This document shows positions 1 through 6,459 of a stretch of DNA of 6,459 nt, in pieces. The notes below the pieces were generated by a model. The model saw nothing but the letters and a program-made list of their open reading frames with translations, made no database searches and was not told the origin of the DNA. The position numbers and the translations under genes were made by a program. This DNA comes from Paludibacter sp. (GTDB lineage: Bacteria; Bacteroidota; Bacteroidia; Bacteroidales; Paludibacteraceae). The DNA is taken from NCBI GenBank assembly GCA_024709185.1, contig JANJXE010000419.1, positions 1-6,459 of the forward strand, in the 5' to 3' direction. Positions within the stretch are counted from its first letter, which is position 1; every line of letters starts with the position of its first letter.

Positions 1-1
1 G

Positions 2-736
2 AAATACAGCTACGATGAAGTAAAAGCACCACGTCATGATGAATTTGCTCCGAAATGCCTGCGCGAAAATGTAGGAAATACTGCACTGGCAGTGTCAAAG
101 GATTTGATGCATTTTAAAAAGGTGGGACGGCTAACAGAACCCAGTCTGGATGACCGCGATGTGATTCTTTTTCCTGAAAAAATAAATGGAAAGTACTACA
201 TGCTTCACCGTCCGAAAAATTTTATTGGTAAACACTATGGTACCGATAATCCGGCTATCTGGTTGAAAACATCATCCGACTTGATGACCTGGAATGTACC
301 TTCGGTGTTGTTGCTCAAAGGCGAACAGTGGTGGGAAAAGAAAGTGGGCGGAAACACACCGCCCCTGCGTACCAAAGCCGGATGGTTAATGTTGTACCAT
401 GGTGTGGATGACCAGTTTACATACAGAGTAGGCGCATGTATTCTTGATATCAATAACCCTGCAAAAATATTGTACCGTACCCGGGATTTTATCATGGAAC
501 CCGAAACGACTTTCGAAAAGGACGGACTTTACAAGTGGGGTGTGGTGTTCCCAACCGGTAACGTAATAGTTAACAATACCTTATATGTGTACTATGGTGC
601 TTCAGATCAATGGTGTTGTGTTGCTACTGCCAATGTCGATGATCTTATAGCATTTATTATTGAAAATTCAAAGCAGGAACAGGCAATTGCACAGGAAATA
701 AATGCAGAACGAATTGTAAATAATCTTGTATTTTAG
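2..736 (+). CDS. GH130 family beta-mannoside phosphorylase, C-terminal part (5' end outside window)
   Basis: The frame is open from base 2 and ends at the TAG at 734-736, giving about 244 C-terminal residues of a protein usually 320-400 aa long. The GTG at 92 is internal, because conserved sequence (VGNTALAVS) continues upstream of it. GH130 enzymes cleave beta-mannosides with inorganic phosphate, releasing mannose 1-phosphate. Family blocks seen in order are DRDVILFPEKINGKYYMLHR, KVGGNTPP, GWLMLYHGV, YRVGACILD, VVFPTGN and YYGASD, as expected for the second half of the five-bladed propeller. Four likely phosphate ligands are present: Arg (codon 155-157), Arg (209-211), Lys (341-343) and His (398-400). 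Their spacing of 18, 44 and 19 residues equals that of R150, R168, K212 and H231 in Bacteroides fragilis mannosylglucose phosphorylase, as I recall it. This favours a phosphorylase over the non-phosphorolytic GH130 mannosidases. The catalytic Asp and any signal peptide lie upstream, so linkage specificity and location stay open. Confidence 0.9.
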   Translation, partial: KYSYDEVKAPRHDEFAPKCLRENVGNTALAVSKDLMHFKKVGRLTEPSLDDRDVILFPEKINGKYYMLHRPKNFIGKHYGTDNPAIWLKTSSDLMTWNVPSVLLLKGEQWWEKKVGGNTPPLRTKAGWLMLYHGVDDQFTYRVGACILDINNPAKILYRTRDFIMEPETTFEKDGLYKWGVVFPTGNVIVNNTLYVYYGASDQWCCVATANVDDLIAFIIENSKQEQAIAQEINAERIVNNLVF

Positions 737-754
737 CAGATACTGCTAACTTTG
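726..754 (+). promoter_or_regulatory. Candidate Bacteroidota-type promoter for the symporter gene
   Basis: TAACTTTG at 747-754 matches the Bacteroidota -7 consensus TAnnTTTG exactly. A TTG at 726-728 lies 18 bases upstream, close to the usual spacing for the -33 element. Transcription would start around 758-762 and leave an untranslated leader of roughly 35 bases before the TTG start at 794. The -33 element lies inside the last codons of the GH130 gene. It would allow the downstream genes to be expressed separately from GH130, though read-through from upstream remains possible. No transcript data support it here. Confidence 0.55.
733..749. repeat. Perfect 7-bp inverted repeat over the GH130 stop codon
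   Basis: TTAGCAG (733-739) and CTGCTAA (743-749) are exact reverse complements separated by the 3-base loop ATA. The left arm contains the TAG stop of the GH130 gene, and the right arm runs into the promoter box at 747-754. The downstream bases CTTTGTACTT are only partly T-rich and the stem is short with three G:C pairs, so it would be a weak intrinsic terminator at best. An operator or a chance palindrome are alternatives. The symmetry itself is read directly; the function is unknown. Confidence 0.5.
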
Positions 755-793
755 TACTTAATTACAAATCAACAATAATTAAACTTATATACT

Positions 794-2434
794 TTGGATG
801 CACAAGTCAGCTGGCTCGATATAGCCATTATTATCGCGTTTATAATCGGAATCGTATGGTGGGCCTTGAGAAACCGTAAAAACAGTTCGGAAGGTGAGTA
901 CTTTCTTGCAGGCAAAAGTCAAAACTGGCTGGTGATTGGCCTCTCGCTCTTTGCGGCCAGTATCAGTTCTTCAACACTGATTGGTCATTCAGGAGAAGCC
1001 TTTATCAGTGGATTTGCAGTATTTAACTACAATGTAGGTGCTGTTTTTGTAATTGTCTTCATTTCCCTGTTTTTTCTTCCTTTTTACATTAAATCAGGTA
1101 TTTATACGATTCCGGAATACCTGGGTCGTAGGTTCGACGATCGTTCACGAAAATATTTTTCACTGATTACACTCATCGGAAATGTTTTTCTGGATGCCGG
1201 AGCCGCACTGTTTACAGGTGCTCTGATTCTGAAAATGATGTTTCCCGATATTGATATGATGTGGGTAATTATCGGTATGGGTGTAATGGCGGGTATTTAC
1301 ACCATCATCGGTGGTTTATCGTCGGCTATTAATGCCGATATGATTCAGTCGGTGGTACTTATTGCCGGTTCTATCTTGCTCTCGTGGTTTGCATTTGATG
1401 AAATCGGAGGCTGGGGTGAATTTGTAACTCGTTTTGAGGAGGGTGTATGGATGAATCTGATTCGTCCGGCAACCGATACCACTGTGCCCTGGTTTGGCAT
1501 TTTACTCAGTCTTCCCGTACTCAGTTTCTATTTTTGGGGAAATAATCAGGTAATTGTGCAACGGGTACTTTCAGCTAAATCGGTGAACGAAGGGCGCGTC
1601 GGATTTTTATTTGTAGCCTTCCTGTATGTGTTTACCCTGTTTATTTTTATGACTCCCGGGATGGTGGCTCGTGCCATCGATATCTTTAATCTTGGATATC
1701 CACTTCCCAATGAAATCATTGACGGGAATACACTTAGAGCTACGTATGGTATTGAGGTAAATGAAGTGTACCCTCGACTGATTCTTCGTTTATTGCCGGT
1801 TGGACTTATCGGACTGATGATAGCAGTAATGATTTCAGCCCTGACTTCAACTCTCAGTGCAACGCTCAACTCAGTTTCCACACTGTTTACGATGGACTTT
1901 TACCGTACCTGGAAACCAAAGGCTTCGGGTAAGGAATTGGTACGTGTAGGGCAAATAACATCTTTTGTGGCTTTGGTCATTGCCGTGGCCTGGGCTCCGC
2001 TGATCGCCAAATTTGCTTCGCTCGTTGCGTATTATCAGGAATTTGCTTCTTATCTGGCACCTCCCATCGTAGGCACTTTCCTGGTGGGATTGTTCTGGAA
2101 ACGCTCTACTTCCAATGGTGCTTTTGCCGGATTAATGTCGGGACTGCTTATGTCCTTAATCATTATGATTCTGAAATTTGGTTTTGGAATCATGGCTCCG
2201 TTCCACTTCCTGTTATGGGTGCCTGTCCTGCTCATCATCAGCTTCGTGGTGAATGTAGTGGTAAGTCTGGCTGGTAAAACACCCGATGCTGAGGTTACAG
2301 ATGTTTATACATGGAAAAAACACCTCTGGCACGAAGATTCGGAAGAGCTTAAAACGATTCCCTGGTATAAAAACTTCAGATATCTAAGTGTTTTTGTTGT
2401 GCTCTTGGCTATCCTGGAATATATCATTTTCTGA
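794..2434 (+). CDS. Sodium:solute symporter (SSS family, SGLT-like), 546 aa
   Basis: This is an inner-membrane transporter that couples Na+ entry to uptake of a small solute, probably a sugar. The length (546 aa) and about 14 hydrophobic segments match the Vibrio galactose transporter vSGLT (543 aa). Family motifs are GEYFLAGKSQNWLVIG (34-49), SGIYTIPEYLGRRF (101-114), GGLSSAINADMIQ (173-185), FYFWGNNQVIVQRVLSAKS (245-263), TLNSVSTLFTMDFY (357-370) and GLFWKRSTSNGA (432-443). Aligned by eye to vSGLT, the Na2-site positions are filled by A54, I57, A349, S352 and T353, so Na+ coupling is likely kept. Several galactose-contact positions differ: T61 for Gln, N80 for Glu, S244 for Asn, and F247 for the gating Tyr. 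The sugar is therefore probably not galactose. The TTG at 794 is the only plausible start: a TAA closes the frame at 776-778, and the ATG at 798 is out of frame. The neighbouring GH130 gene suggests a mannoside or related disaccharide, which is an inference. Confidence 0.93.
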   Translation: MDAQVSWLDIAIIIAFIIGIVWWALRNRKNSSEGEYFLAGKSQNWLVIGLSLFAASISSSTLIGHSGEAFISGFAVFNYNVGAVFVIVFISLFFLPFYIKSGIYTIPEYLGRRFDDRSRKYFSLITLIGNVFLDAGAALFTGALILKMMFPDIDMMWVIIGMGVMAGIYTIIGGLSSAINADMIQSVVLIAGSILLSWFAFDEIGGWGEFVTRFEEGVWMNLIRPATDTTVPWFGILLSLPVLSFYFWGNNQVIVQRVLSAKSVNEGRVGFLFVAFLYVFTLFIFMTPGMVARAIDIFNLGYPLPNEIIDGNTLRATYGIEVNEVYPRLILRLLPVGLIGLMIAVMISALTSTLSATLNSVSTLFTMDFYRTWKPKASGKELVRVGQITSFVALVIAVAWAPLIAKFASLVAYYQEFASYLAPPIVGTFLVGLFWKRSTSNGAFAGLMSGLLMSLIIMILKFGFGIMAPFHFLLWVPVLLIISFVVNVVVSLAGKTPDAEVTDVYTWKKHLWHEDSEELKTIPWYKNFRYLSVFVVLLAILEYIIF

Positions 2435-2507
2435 TGAAATTCTATTCAGTTAAGGTACATCCCTGACTTTACTCATGGGGTTGTATCCGAATGTAAATTA
2501 GTAGCTT

Positions 2508-4313
2508 ATGAAATACCAAGTTCTTGCTGGTTTCCTCTTCGTAATCGTAAATTTGACGGCACAAACAAAGTACTGGAACACTAATACACAGCTCATTCCC
2601 TGGCGAATAGCCCCGACTACTGATCTTGCATCGCTGGAATACATTGATATCGACAAGGATGGCGATCCGGATGTGTTGCAGGGAAAACTAAGTAACGGAA
2701 TGTCGTTTATCTGGATCGATGACGATGATGATATGCAATGGGGTGATGTGGAAGGCGATACCGACAGCGATTGTCTGTGCGTTGATATTGATGGGGATGG
2801 AGAATACGGTGGTTTGCGGGATTTATGTGTCGATTGGACTGATACAGATGGTGACGGTATAGCTGAAGTGCAGCTGGTCGTACAAAACGGAGGCCTAAAA
2901 CCGCGGTACAATTTCGATTGGTGGGCCGATTTTATGTACATCATCGACTGGGGCGAAAAGGATGGCATTAAGAATTTTATCAACTGGAACGAACTTATTC
3001 TGAGGGCCTGGGAGCATAACGGTCATGCTAATTTTTTTACCGATTATCATGGAAATACGCTCTTTCTGAAGATGCATGGCTCAACCTTCCGCATCGATGA
3101 CTTGCGCTATAGCTGGGAAAACCCGTTTATTTTTTATGATTTCGATAAGGATAAGTTATCGGAAATGGCTATCCGACTGGTGGATACACCCCGTTTCCGT
3201 TCCGAACCAGGCAAACCGGATAAGTCCGAATTTGAAAATGTAAATCCTGAGCACGATATTCAGTTTACGCAACGGATTGATTATGCAGCTATCACCTGGG
3301 ACATGGACAACGACAACGGACAGGGCAATGAATTTGACTTCGATATGTCGCTCAAATTCTCAGGCCGTGGATTTGCGTATTCCGATCAGATTCACACATT
3401 TCCTTCTATGAAAGGTCTTCCCGGTACGGAACATTACTTTTACGATGCACGCTGGCGGCAAAACGATCAGTTGATTTATCCCGATCAAAAAGTGGCTTAT
3501 CAAAAGATATTTAAAGAAGGGGAGTGGGACTATTGCTGGTTTGTGTTCGATGAGGACGATGATTGTAATCGCTGGGAACGTGTCGAGTTTTATGAACCTA
3601 AAGACCTTTGGAAAGTGGGGATGGAAAAGGGAGGACTCGACAATAACAAACAGGCCGATGCGATAGGTGATCGGGGAGAGTTCGATCATGATAATTCGGG
3701 AAAAGGGAATTTGTACATTGCTCCTTTTGATGGAAGGTTGCATCTGTATGGTGCCGAATGGGGAGCCTGGCGTATTGACCAGAATGCTGCCTGTTTCCAG
3801 GGATACGGTGGTTTATATCCGCCTGCAAAAAAACATGTTCGCGATCAGGCTGATCCTTCAAAATGGGCAACTGTGCGCTACAGTGATACCGATAGCAATG
3901 GCTTCTTCGACTTGATTGAATACGACCTCGATGGTGATACGCAGTTTGAAGAAAAGGTTTCACTGATTTCCCTTGGAATAGATGATAAGGCTACACTTAT
4001 TCAGACCGGCGATACCGATTATAAGGCCATGAACCGTTTGTTTAAACAACTTACGGATGAACTGTGGGCGAAATCGCAGCATGTAACCCAACTTGCCCGG
4101 TCGATGGGTGTAAACGATAATTGGTATGCCTTCTGGCAGCAACCGCGTACTATGTACGAACGGTACCAGTATGCTTACTGGCTTACGTTTTATCTCTACC
4201 GCGACATGAAACACATGGCACAGTTGAAAAACGAGGTGGAAACGGTAAATCTGCTTGATAAGGCCTATTATTCAGGAATATGGCCGAAGAAAATCTCTTT
4301 TTCAACTAAGTAA
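2508..4313 (+). CDS. Exported Asp-rich protein with multiple calcium-loop-like motifs, function unknown, 601 aa
   Basis: I cannot assign a function. The N-terminus has a signal peptide (MK, hydrophobic stretch 5-16, likely cleavage near TA-Q at 18/19), so the protein is exported; there is no lipobox. Asp-rich motifs resembling calcium-binding loops start near residues 47, 71, 84, 93, 112, 211, 265, 348, 393, 460 and 473. The clearest are DIDKDGDPD (47-55), DTDGDGIAE (112-120), DFDKDKLSE (211-219) and DTDSNGFFD (460-468). Between them lie Trp/Tyr-rich stretches such as FDWWADFMYIIDWG (136-149) and YGAEWGAWRID (424-434). Residues about 503-590 look helical and aromatic-rich. Six cysteines (89, 91, 107, 343, 353, 429) follow the signal peptide and could form disulfides. 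No catalytic motif or type IX sorting tail is evident. It resembles conserved hypothetical proteins I associate with Bacteroidota polysaccharide loci, from memory and unchecked. It lies 17 bp before the esterase gene. A calcium-stabilised glycan-binding role is possible but speculative. Confidence 0.9.
   Translation: MKYQVLAGFLFVIVNLTAQTKYWNTNTQLIPWRIAPTTDLASLEYIDIDKDGDPDVLQGKLSNGMSFIWIDDDDDMQWGDVEGDTDSDCLCVDIDGDGEYGGLRDLCVDWTDTDGDGIAEVQLVVQNGGLKPRYNFDWWADFMYIIDWGEKDGIKNFINWNELILRAWEHNGHANFFTDYHGNTLFLKMHGSTFRIDDLRYSWENPFIFYDFDKDKLSEMAIRLVDTPRFRSEPGKPDKSEFENVNPEHDIQFTQRIDYAAITWDMDNDNGQGNEFDFDMSLKFSGRGFAYSDQIHTFPSMKGLPGTEHYFYDARWRQNDQLIYPDQKVAYQKIFKEGEWDYCWFVFDEDDDCNRWERVEFYEPKDLWKVGMEKGGLDNNKQADAIGDRGEFDHDNSGKGNLYIAPFDGRLHLYGAEWGAWRIDQNAACFQGYGGLYPPAKKHVRDQADPSKWATVRYSDTDSNGFFDLIEYDLDGDTQFEEKVSLISLGIDDKATLIQTGDTDYKAMNRLFKQLTDELWAKSQHVTQLARSMGVNDNWYAFWQQPRTMYERYQYAYWLTFYLYRDMKHMAQLKNEVETVNLLDKAYYSGIWPKKISFSTK
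2646..2867 (+). other. Dense cluster of Asp-rich calcium-loop-like motifs in the 601-aa protein
   Basis: This stretch encodes residues 47-120, where five motifs of the DxDxDG or DxDxD type follow one another: D47-D55, D71-D75, D84-D88, D93-E99 and D112-E120. The D47 and D112 motifs have acidic or oxygen-bearing side chains at positions 1, 3, 5 and 9, the pattern of EF-hand-like and thrombospondin type 3 calcium loops. At DNA level the cluster shows as repeated GAT/GAC codons. Calcium binding is an inference from spacing. Confidence 0.6.
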
Positions 4314-4330
4314 TCCTGCATTTTAATTGA

Positions 4331-6343
4331 ATGAAAAGCAGAGTACTTCTTTTACTTGTTATCTGGCTGACTACCTCGTATTGCAAGGGAGAGCTTCGTC
4401 TTGCAGGAATTTTTACTGATAATGCAGTATTACAACAACAGCTTACCGTTCCTGTTTGGGGACGGGCTGCTCCGGGTCAGCAGGTGAGTGTCCAATTCGA
4501 AAATCAGCTGAAAACAACTGTAACAGGAGCCGACGGACGCTGGATGGTGCGTTTGGATCCGATGGCAGCCTCGGATGTTGAACGTACTTTACGCGTAATG
4601 AGCCCGGACGATACGCTGATGTTACGTAATATTTTAGTGGGCGAAGTATGGTTTGCATCAGGACAATCGAATATGGAATGGAAACTGAAAAGTGGTGTTT
4701 TGAATCAGGAAAAGGAAATTGCATCGGCTAATTATCCACAGATTCGGATAAACACGATACAGCCATCGACATCTGCACAGCCAATCGGCGATTTGCCCCC
4801 TTCCTCCTGGCAAATGTGTACTCCTTCGCAGGTGCCTGAATTTTCTGCAGTTGCTTATTTCTTTGCCCGCAATCTCCACCTCGACAAACAAGTTCCGGTT
4901 GGTGTGATAGTTGCAGCCAGGGGCGCTACCAATCTGGAAACCTGGATGAGCAGGGAGCGACTGATGACACATCCCGATTTTTACCTTTCGATGCACGAAT
5001 TTGATAGCGATACGGCACGCTGGAATCTGAAAGTTCGTACGGCTATTGCTGCTGAAAAGGAGAGAGAAGAGATTGCCCGTACTTCCGAACAGGGATTAAA
5101 ACTGAAGGTTCACACACTTAGCTACAGGGATGCCAACTGGAAAAGAAGCTCGTTTCCGCTGAATATGACCTCAATGGGCTATCCGGGATACTGGGGGTTG
5201 GTGTGGCTTCGTAAAATCTTTCCCATGAATGAAGCCGATTCCCGAAAAAACTGGATTCTGCATCTTCCCATTAAAGACCAGGACGACCGAATCTATCTTA
5301 ATGGTAAAGAGCTTGCCCGGTCGCTTTCCAAACTGAAGGAAAAGAAACTGCAATTACCTGTAACAAGCTTAAAGAAGGGTAATAATCTGCTGGCTATCCG
5401 CATGTATGTGCATTGGGGAAGTGCTGAAATCGGCAACGATAAAGAGTCTGCGTACATAGTTGCTGATGATGGCAGCCGGATAGAGCTCAATGGTGAATGG
5501 TCACATTCCACGACCATAGAACCGCCTGTGGCACAATGGCAAAATTACTACAATACGTCCACGGTTAACTACAACGCGATGGTTGCTCCAGTCATTCCCT
5601 ATGCCATTCGTGGATTTTTATGGTACCAGGGAGAAAATAATGCCGGTCGTTACAACCAATATGCCGGATTGCAGTCAATGCTTATTGATGACTGGCGGGT
5701 ACGTTGGCAACAGGGCTATCTTCCTTTTTTATTTGTGCAGTTAGCTAACTACAAACAGCGATCGGCTACACCTGTTGAAGCCGACGATTGGGCTTCGTTT
5801 CGCGATGCTCAAACAGCGACACTGCTACGCTCAACAAATACGGCCATGGCTTGTGCCATCGATATTGGAGATGCCAACGATATCCATCCTAAAAACAAAC
5901 AGGATGTTGGACGGCGATTGTACCTGGCTGCAAAAGCAAAGGCGTATGGAGATTCTATTGTCTATTCAGGGCCGATGTGTAAGTCTTTCAGCATAGTAGA
6001 TGGTAAGATTCATGTACACTTTACTAAAACCGGGAGCGGACTTGTTGTGAAAAATCAACTTGTTAACAGTTCTATGCACCCAGATTTGGGTAAGGATATT
6101 GCGCAGGATTTGTCGGTGAAAGGCTTTGCTGTAAAAATCCGGGATGGCAACTGGCAATGGACCAAAGCGTATATCGATTCTACTCACGTTGTGCTGGAGC
6201 CGGGTGTAGCAATTGATCAGATCACACATATTCAATATGCCTGGCAATCGAATCCTGAAGTCAATTTTTACAATGCTGAAGGATTGCCTGCTGTACCATT
6301 TAAACAATTTATTGATTCCAACTGTTACCCTCTGAAACAATAG
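4331..6343 (+). CDS. Exported sialate O-acetylesterase-family (SASA/SGNH-type) carbohydrate esterase, 670 aa
   Basis: Members of this family hydrolyse O-acetyl esters on sialic acids or on plant and microbial glycans; the name does not fix the substrate. Residues 1-18 form a hydrophobic signal peptide. C18 is preceded by TSY, which does not fit a lipobox, so it is more likely soluble in the periplasm or secreted. An N-terminal beta domain (22-100, with the VPVWGRAAPGQQV signature at 40-52) leads into GEVWFASGQSNMEW (104-117), with the nucleophile at S113. Next come GATNLETWM (198-206) and WYQGENNAGR (431-440), then DIGDANDIHPKNKQDVGRRL (511-530), which carries the Asp-His pair D517/H519. The region before GATN reads AAR where many relatives have a Trp-Gly-Gly type sequence. 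A beta-rich insertion occupies about 307-395. The C-terminal block (YSGPM to VPFKQF, 545-660) is typical of the family. The ATG at 4331 directly follows AATTGA, 17 bp after the preceding stop, which suggests one transcript. Acetylated mannan is a possible substrate given GH130 upstream, but unproven. Confidence 0.92.
   Translation: MKSRVLLLLVIWLTTSYCKGELRLAGIFTDNAVLQQQLTVPVWGRAAPGQQVSVQFENQLKTTVTGADGRWMVRLDPMAASDVERTLRVMSPDDTLMLRNILVGEVWFASGQSNMEWKLKSGVLNQEKEIASANYPQIRINTIQPSTSAQPIGDLPPSSWQMCTPSQVPEFSAVAYFFARNLHLDKQVPVGVIVAARGATNLETWMSRERLMTHPDFYLSMHEFDSDTARWNLKVRTAIAAEKEREEIARTSEQGLKLKVHTLSYRDANWKRSSFPLNMTSMGYPGYWGLVWLRKIFPMNEADSRKNWILHLPIKDQDDRIYLNGKELARSLSKLKEKKLQLPVTSLKKGNNLLAIRMYVHWGSAEIGNDKESAYIVADDGSRIELNGEWSHSTTIEPPVAQWQNYYNTSTVNYNAMVAPVIPYAIRGFLWYQGENNAGRYNQYAGLQSMLIDDWRVRWQQGYLPFLFVQLANYKQRSATPVEADDWASFRDAQTATLLRSTNTAMACAIDIGDANDIHPKNKQDVGRRLYLAAKAKAYGDSIVYSGPMCKSFSIVDGKIHVHFTKTGSGLVVKNQLVNSSMHPDLGKDIAQDLSVKGFAVKIRDGNWQWTKAYIDSTHVVLEPGVAIDQITHIQYAWQSNPEVNFYNAEGLPAVPFKQFIDSNCYPLKQ
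5249..5500 (+). other. Beta-rich inserted domain within the acetylesterase
   Basis: Residues about 307-390 separate the two halves of the catalytic domain. They carry the pattern seen in jelly-roll sugar-binding-like modules of beta-galactosidases and of many acetylesterases: DDRIYLNGKEL (318-328), LPVTSLKKGNNLLAIRMYV (342-360), then a Gly-rich turn and IELNGEW (384-390). Such insertions are common in this esterase family and may shape the glycan-binding cleft. The domain call rests on motif resemblance only. Confidence 0.55.
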
Positions 6344-6360
6344 ATAACAGAGAGAATTGA

Positions 6361-6459
6361 ATGAGTTTGAAGGAGGAAAGTGCATCCCGGTGGCTGGGTA
6401 AACGATTGGTGGAAGCTAAAAGTGCATATATTTCAGCCTCGGTGTTGACGATAGTAAGT
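6361..6459 (+). CDS. Start of an unidentified gene, truncated by the window end
   Basis: An ATG at 6361 opens a frame that stays open for 33 codons to the last base; the other two + frames contain stops in this stretch. The gap to the preceding stop is 17 bp and ends in AATTGA immediately before the ATG, the same spacing and hexamer as at the esterase start. The encoded N-terminus begins MSLKEESASRWLGKRL and has no signal peptide. After a charged start it turns hydrophobic (AYISASVLTIVS), so a cytoplasmic protein or the beginning of a membrane segment are both possible. I do not recognise the family, and 33 residues are too few to name a function. Confidence 0.5.
   Translation, partial: MSLKEESASRWLGKRLVEAKSAYISASVLTIVS

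Noticed and set aside
92..94. GTG as the start of the GH130 gene
   Set aside because: The frame is open to base 2 and the residues upstream of it continue the GH130 pattern, so the GTG is an internal valine codon.
2435..2507. Possible promoter or terminator between the symporter and the Asp-rich protein
   Set aside because: No TAnnTTTG box and no convincing hairpin with a T tract are visible in these 73 bases, so co-transcription is the simpler reading.
2498..2983. Minus-strand reading frame of 161 codons rich in Ser and Pro
   Set aside because: It is the antisense shadow of the GAT/GAC-rich Asp motifs of the 601-aa protein; it has no recognisable domain and lies wholly opposite a convincing gene.
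3598..3963. Minus-strand reading frame of 121 codons
   Set aside because: It lies wholly opposite the conserved C-terminal half of the 601-aa protein, is rich in Arg/His/Gln without domain character, and has no promoter.
4376..4387. Lipobox at C18 of the acetylesterase
   Set aside because: The residues before the Cys are TSY; Tyr at -1 does not fit the Gly/Ala/Ser requirement, so ordinary signal peptidase cleavage is more likely.
6370..6382. AAGGAGG resembling a Shine-Dalgarno site followed by GTG at 6380
   Set aside because: The GTG frame stops within 23 codons, and the purine run is simply part of the codons of the frame that opens at 6361.
5966..6385. Minus-strand reading frame of 139 codons ending the esterase region
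   Set aside because: It is antisense to the well-conserved C-terminal block of the acetylesterase and to the start of the next gene; no motifs or start signals support it.

Overview
The window looks like part of a carbohydrate-utilisation operon from a member of the Bacteroidota. Four things point there: a TAnnTTTG-type promoter box, coding starts without Shine-Dalgarno sequences, moderate AT-richness, and the gene content (GH130 phosphorylase, sodium/solute symporter, secreted Asp-rich protein, SGNH-type acetylesterase). The assignment is an inference from signals and gene families; no taxonomic marker gene is present. All genes are on the + strand and no credible minus-strand gene is seen.

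Layout. Bases 2-736 hold the C-terminal part of a GH130 glycoside phosphorylase whose 5' end lies outside the window. A 57-bp gap follows, with a perfect 7-bp inverted repeat over the stop codon and a good Bacteroidota-type promoter. Bases 794-2434 encode a complete 546-aa sodium:solute symporter of the SGLT type with a TTG start. After 73 bp, bases 2508-4313 encode a 601-aa exported protein with about ten Asp-rich, calcium-loop-like motifs and no function I can assign. Bases 4331-6343 encode a 670-aa exported sialate-O-acetylesterase-family enzyme with an inserted beta-rich domain. A fifth reading frame opens at 6361 and runs off the end. The last two gaps are both exactly 17 bp and both end in AATTGA directly before the ATG, so these genes are probably co-transcribed.

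Working model (inference). The exported esterase removes acetyl groups from a glycan, or from oligosaccharides released from it. The symporter brings a small sugar or disaccharide across the inner membrane with Na+, and the GH130 enzyme splits a mannoside with inorganic phosphate. Acetylated beta-mannan or a mannose-containing glycan would fit, but nothing in the window proves the substrate. The Asp-rich protein is the least explained member and the best candidate for a new component. No tRNA, rRNA, CRISPR array, insertion sequence or phage gene is visible.
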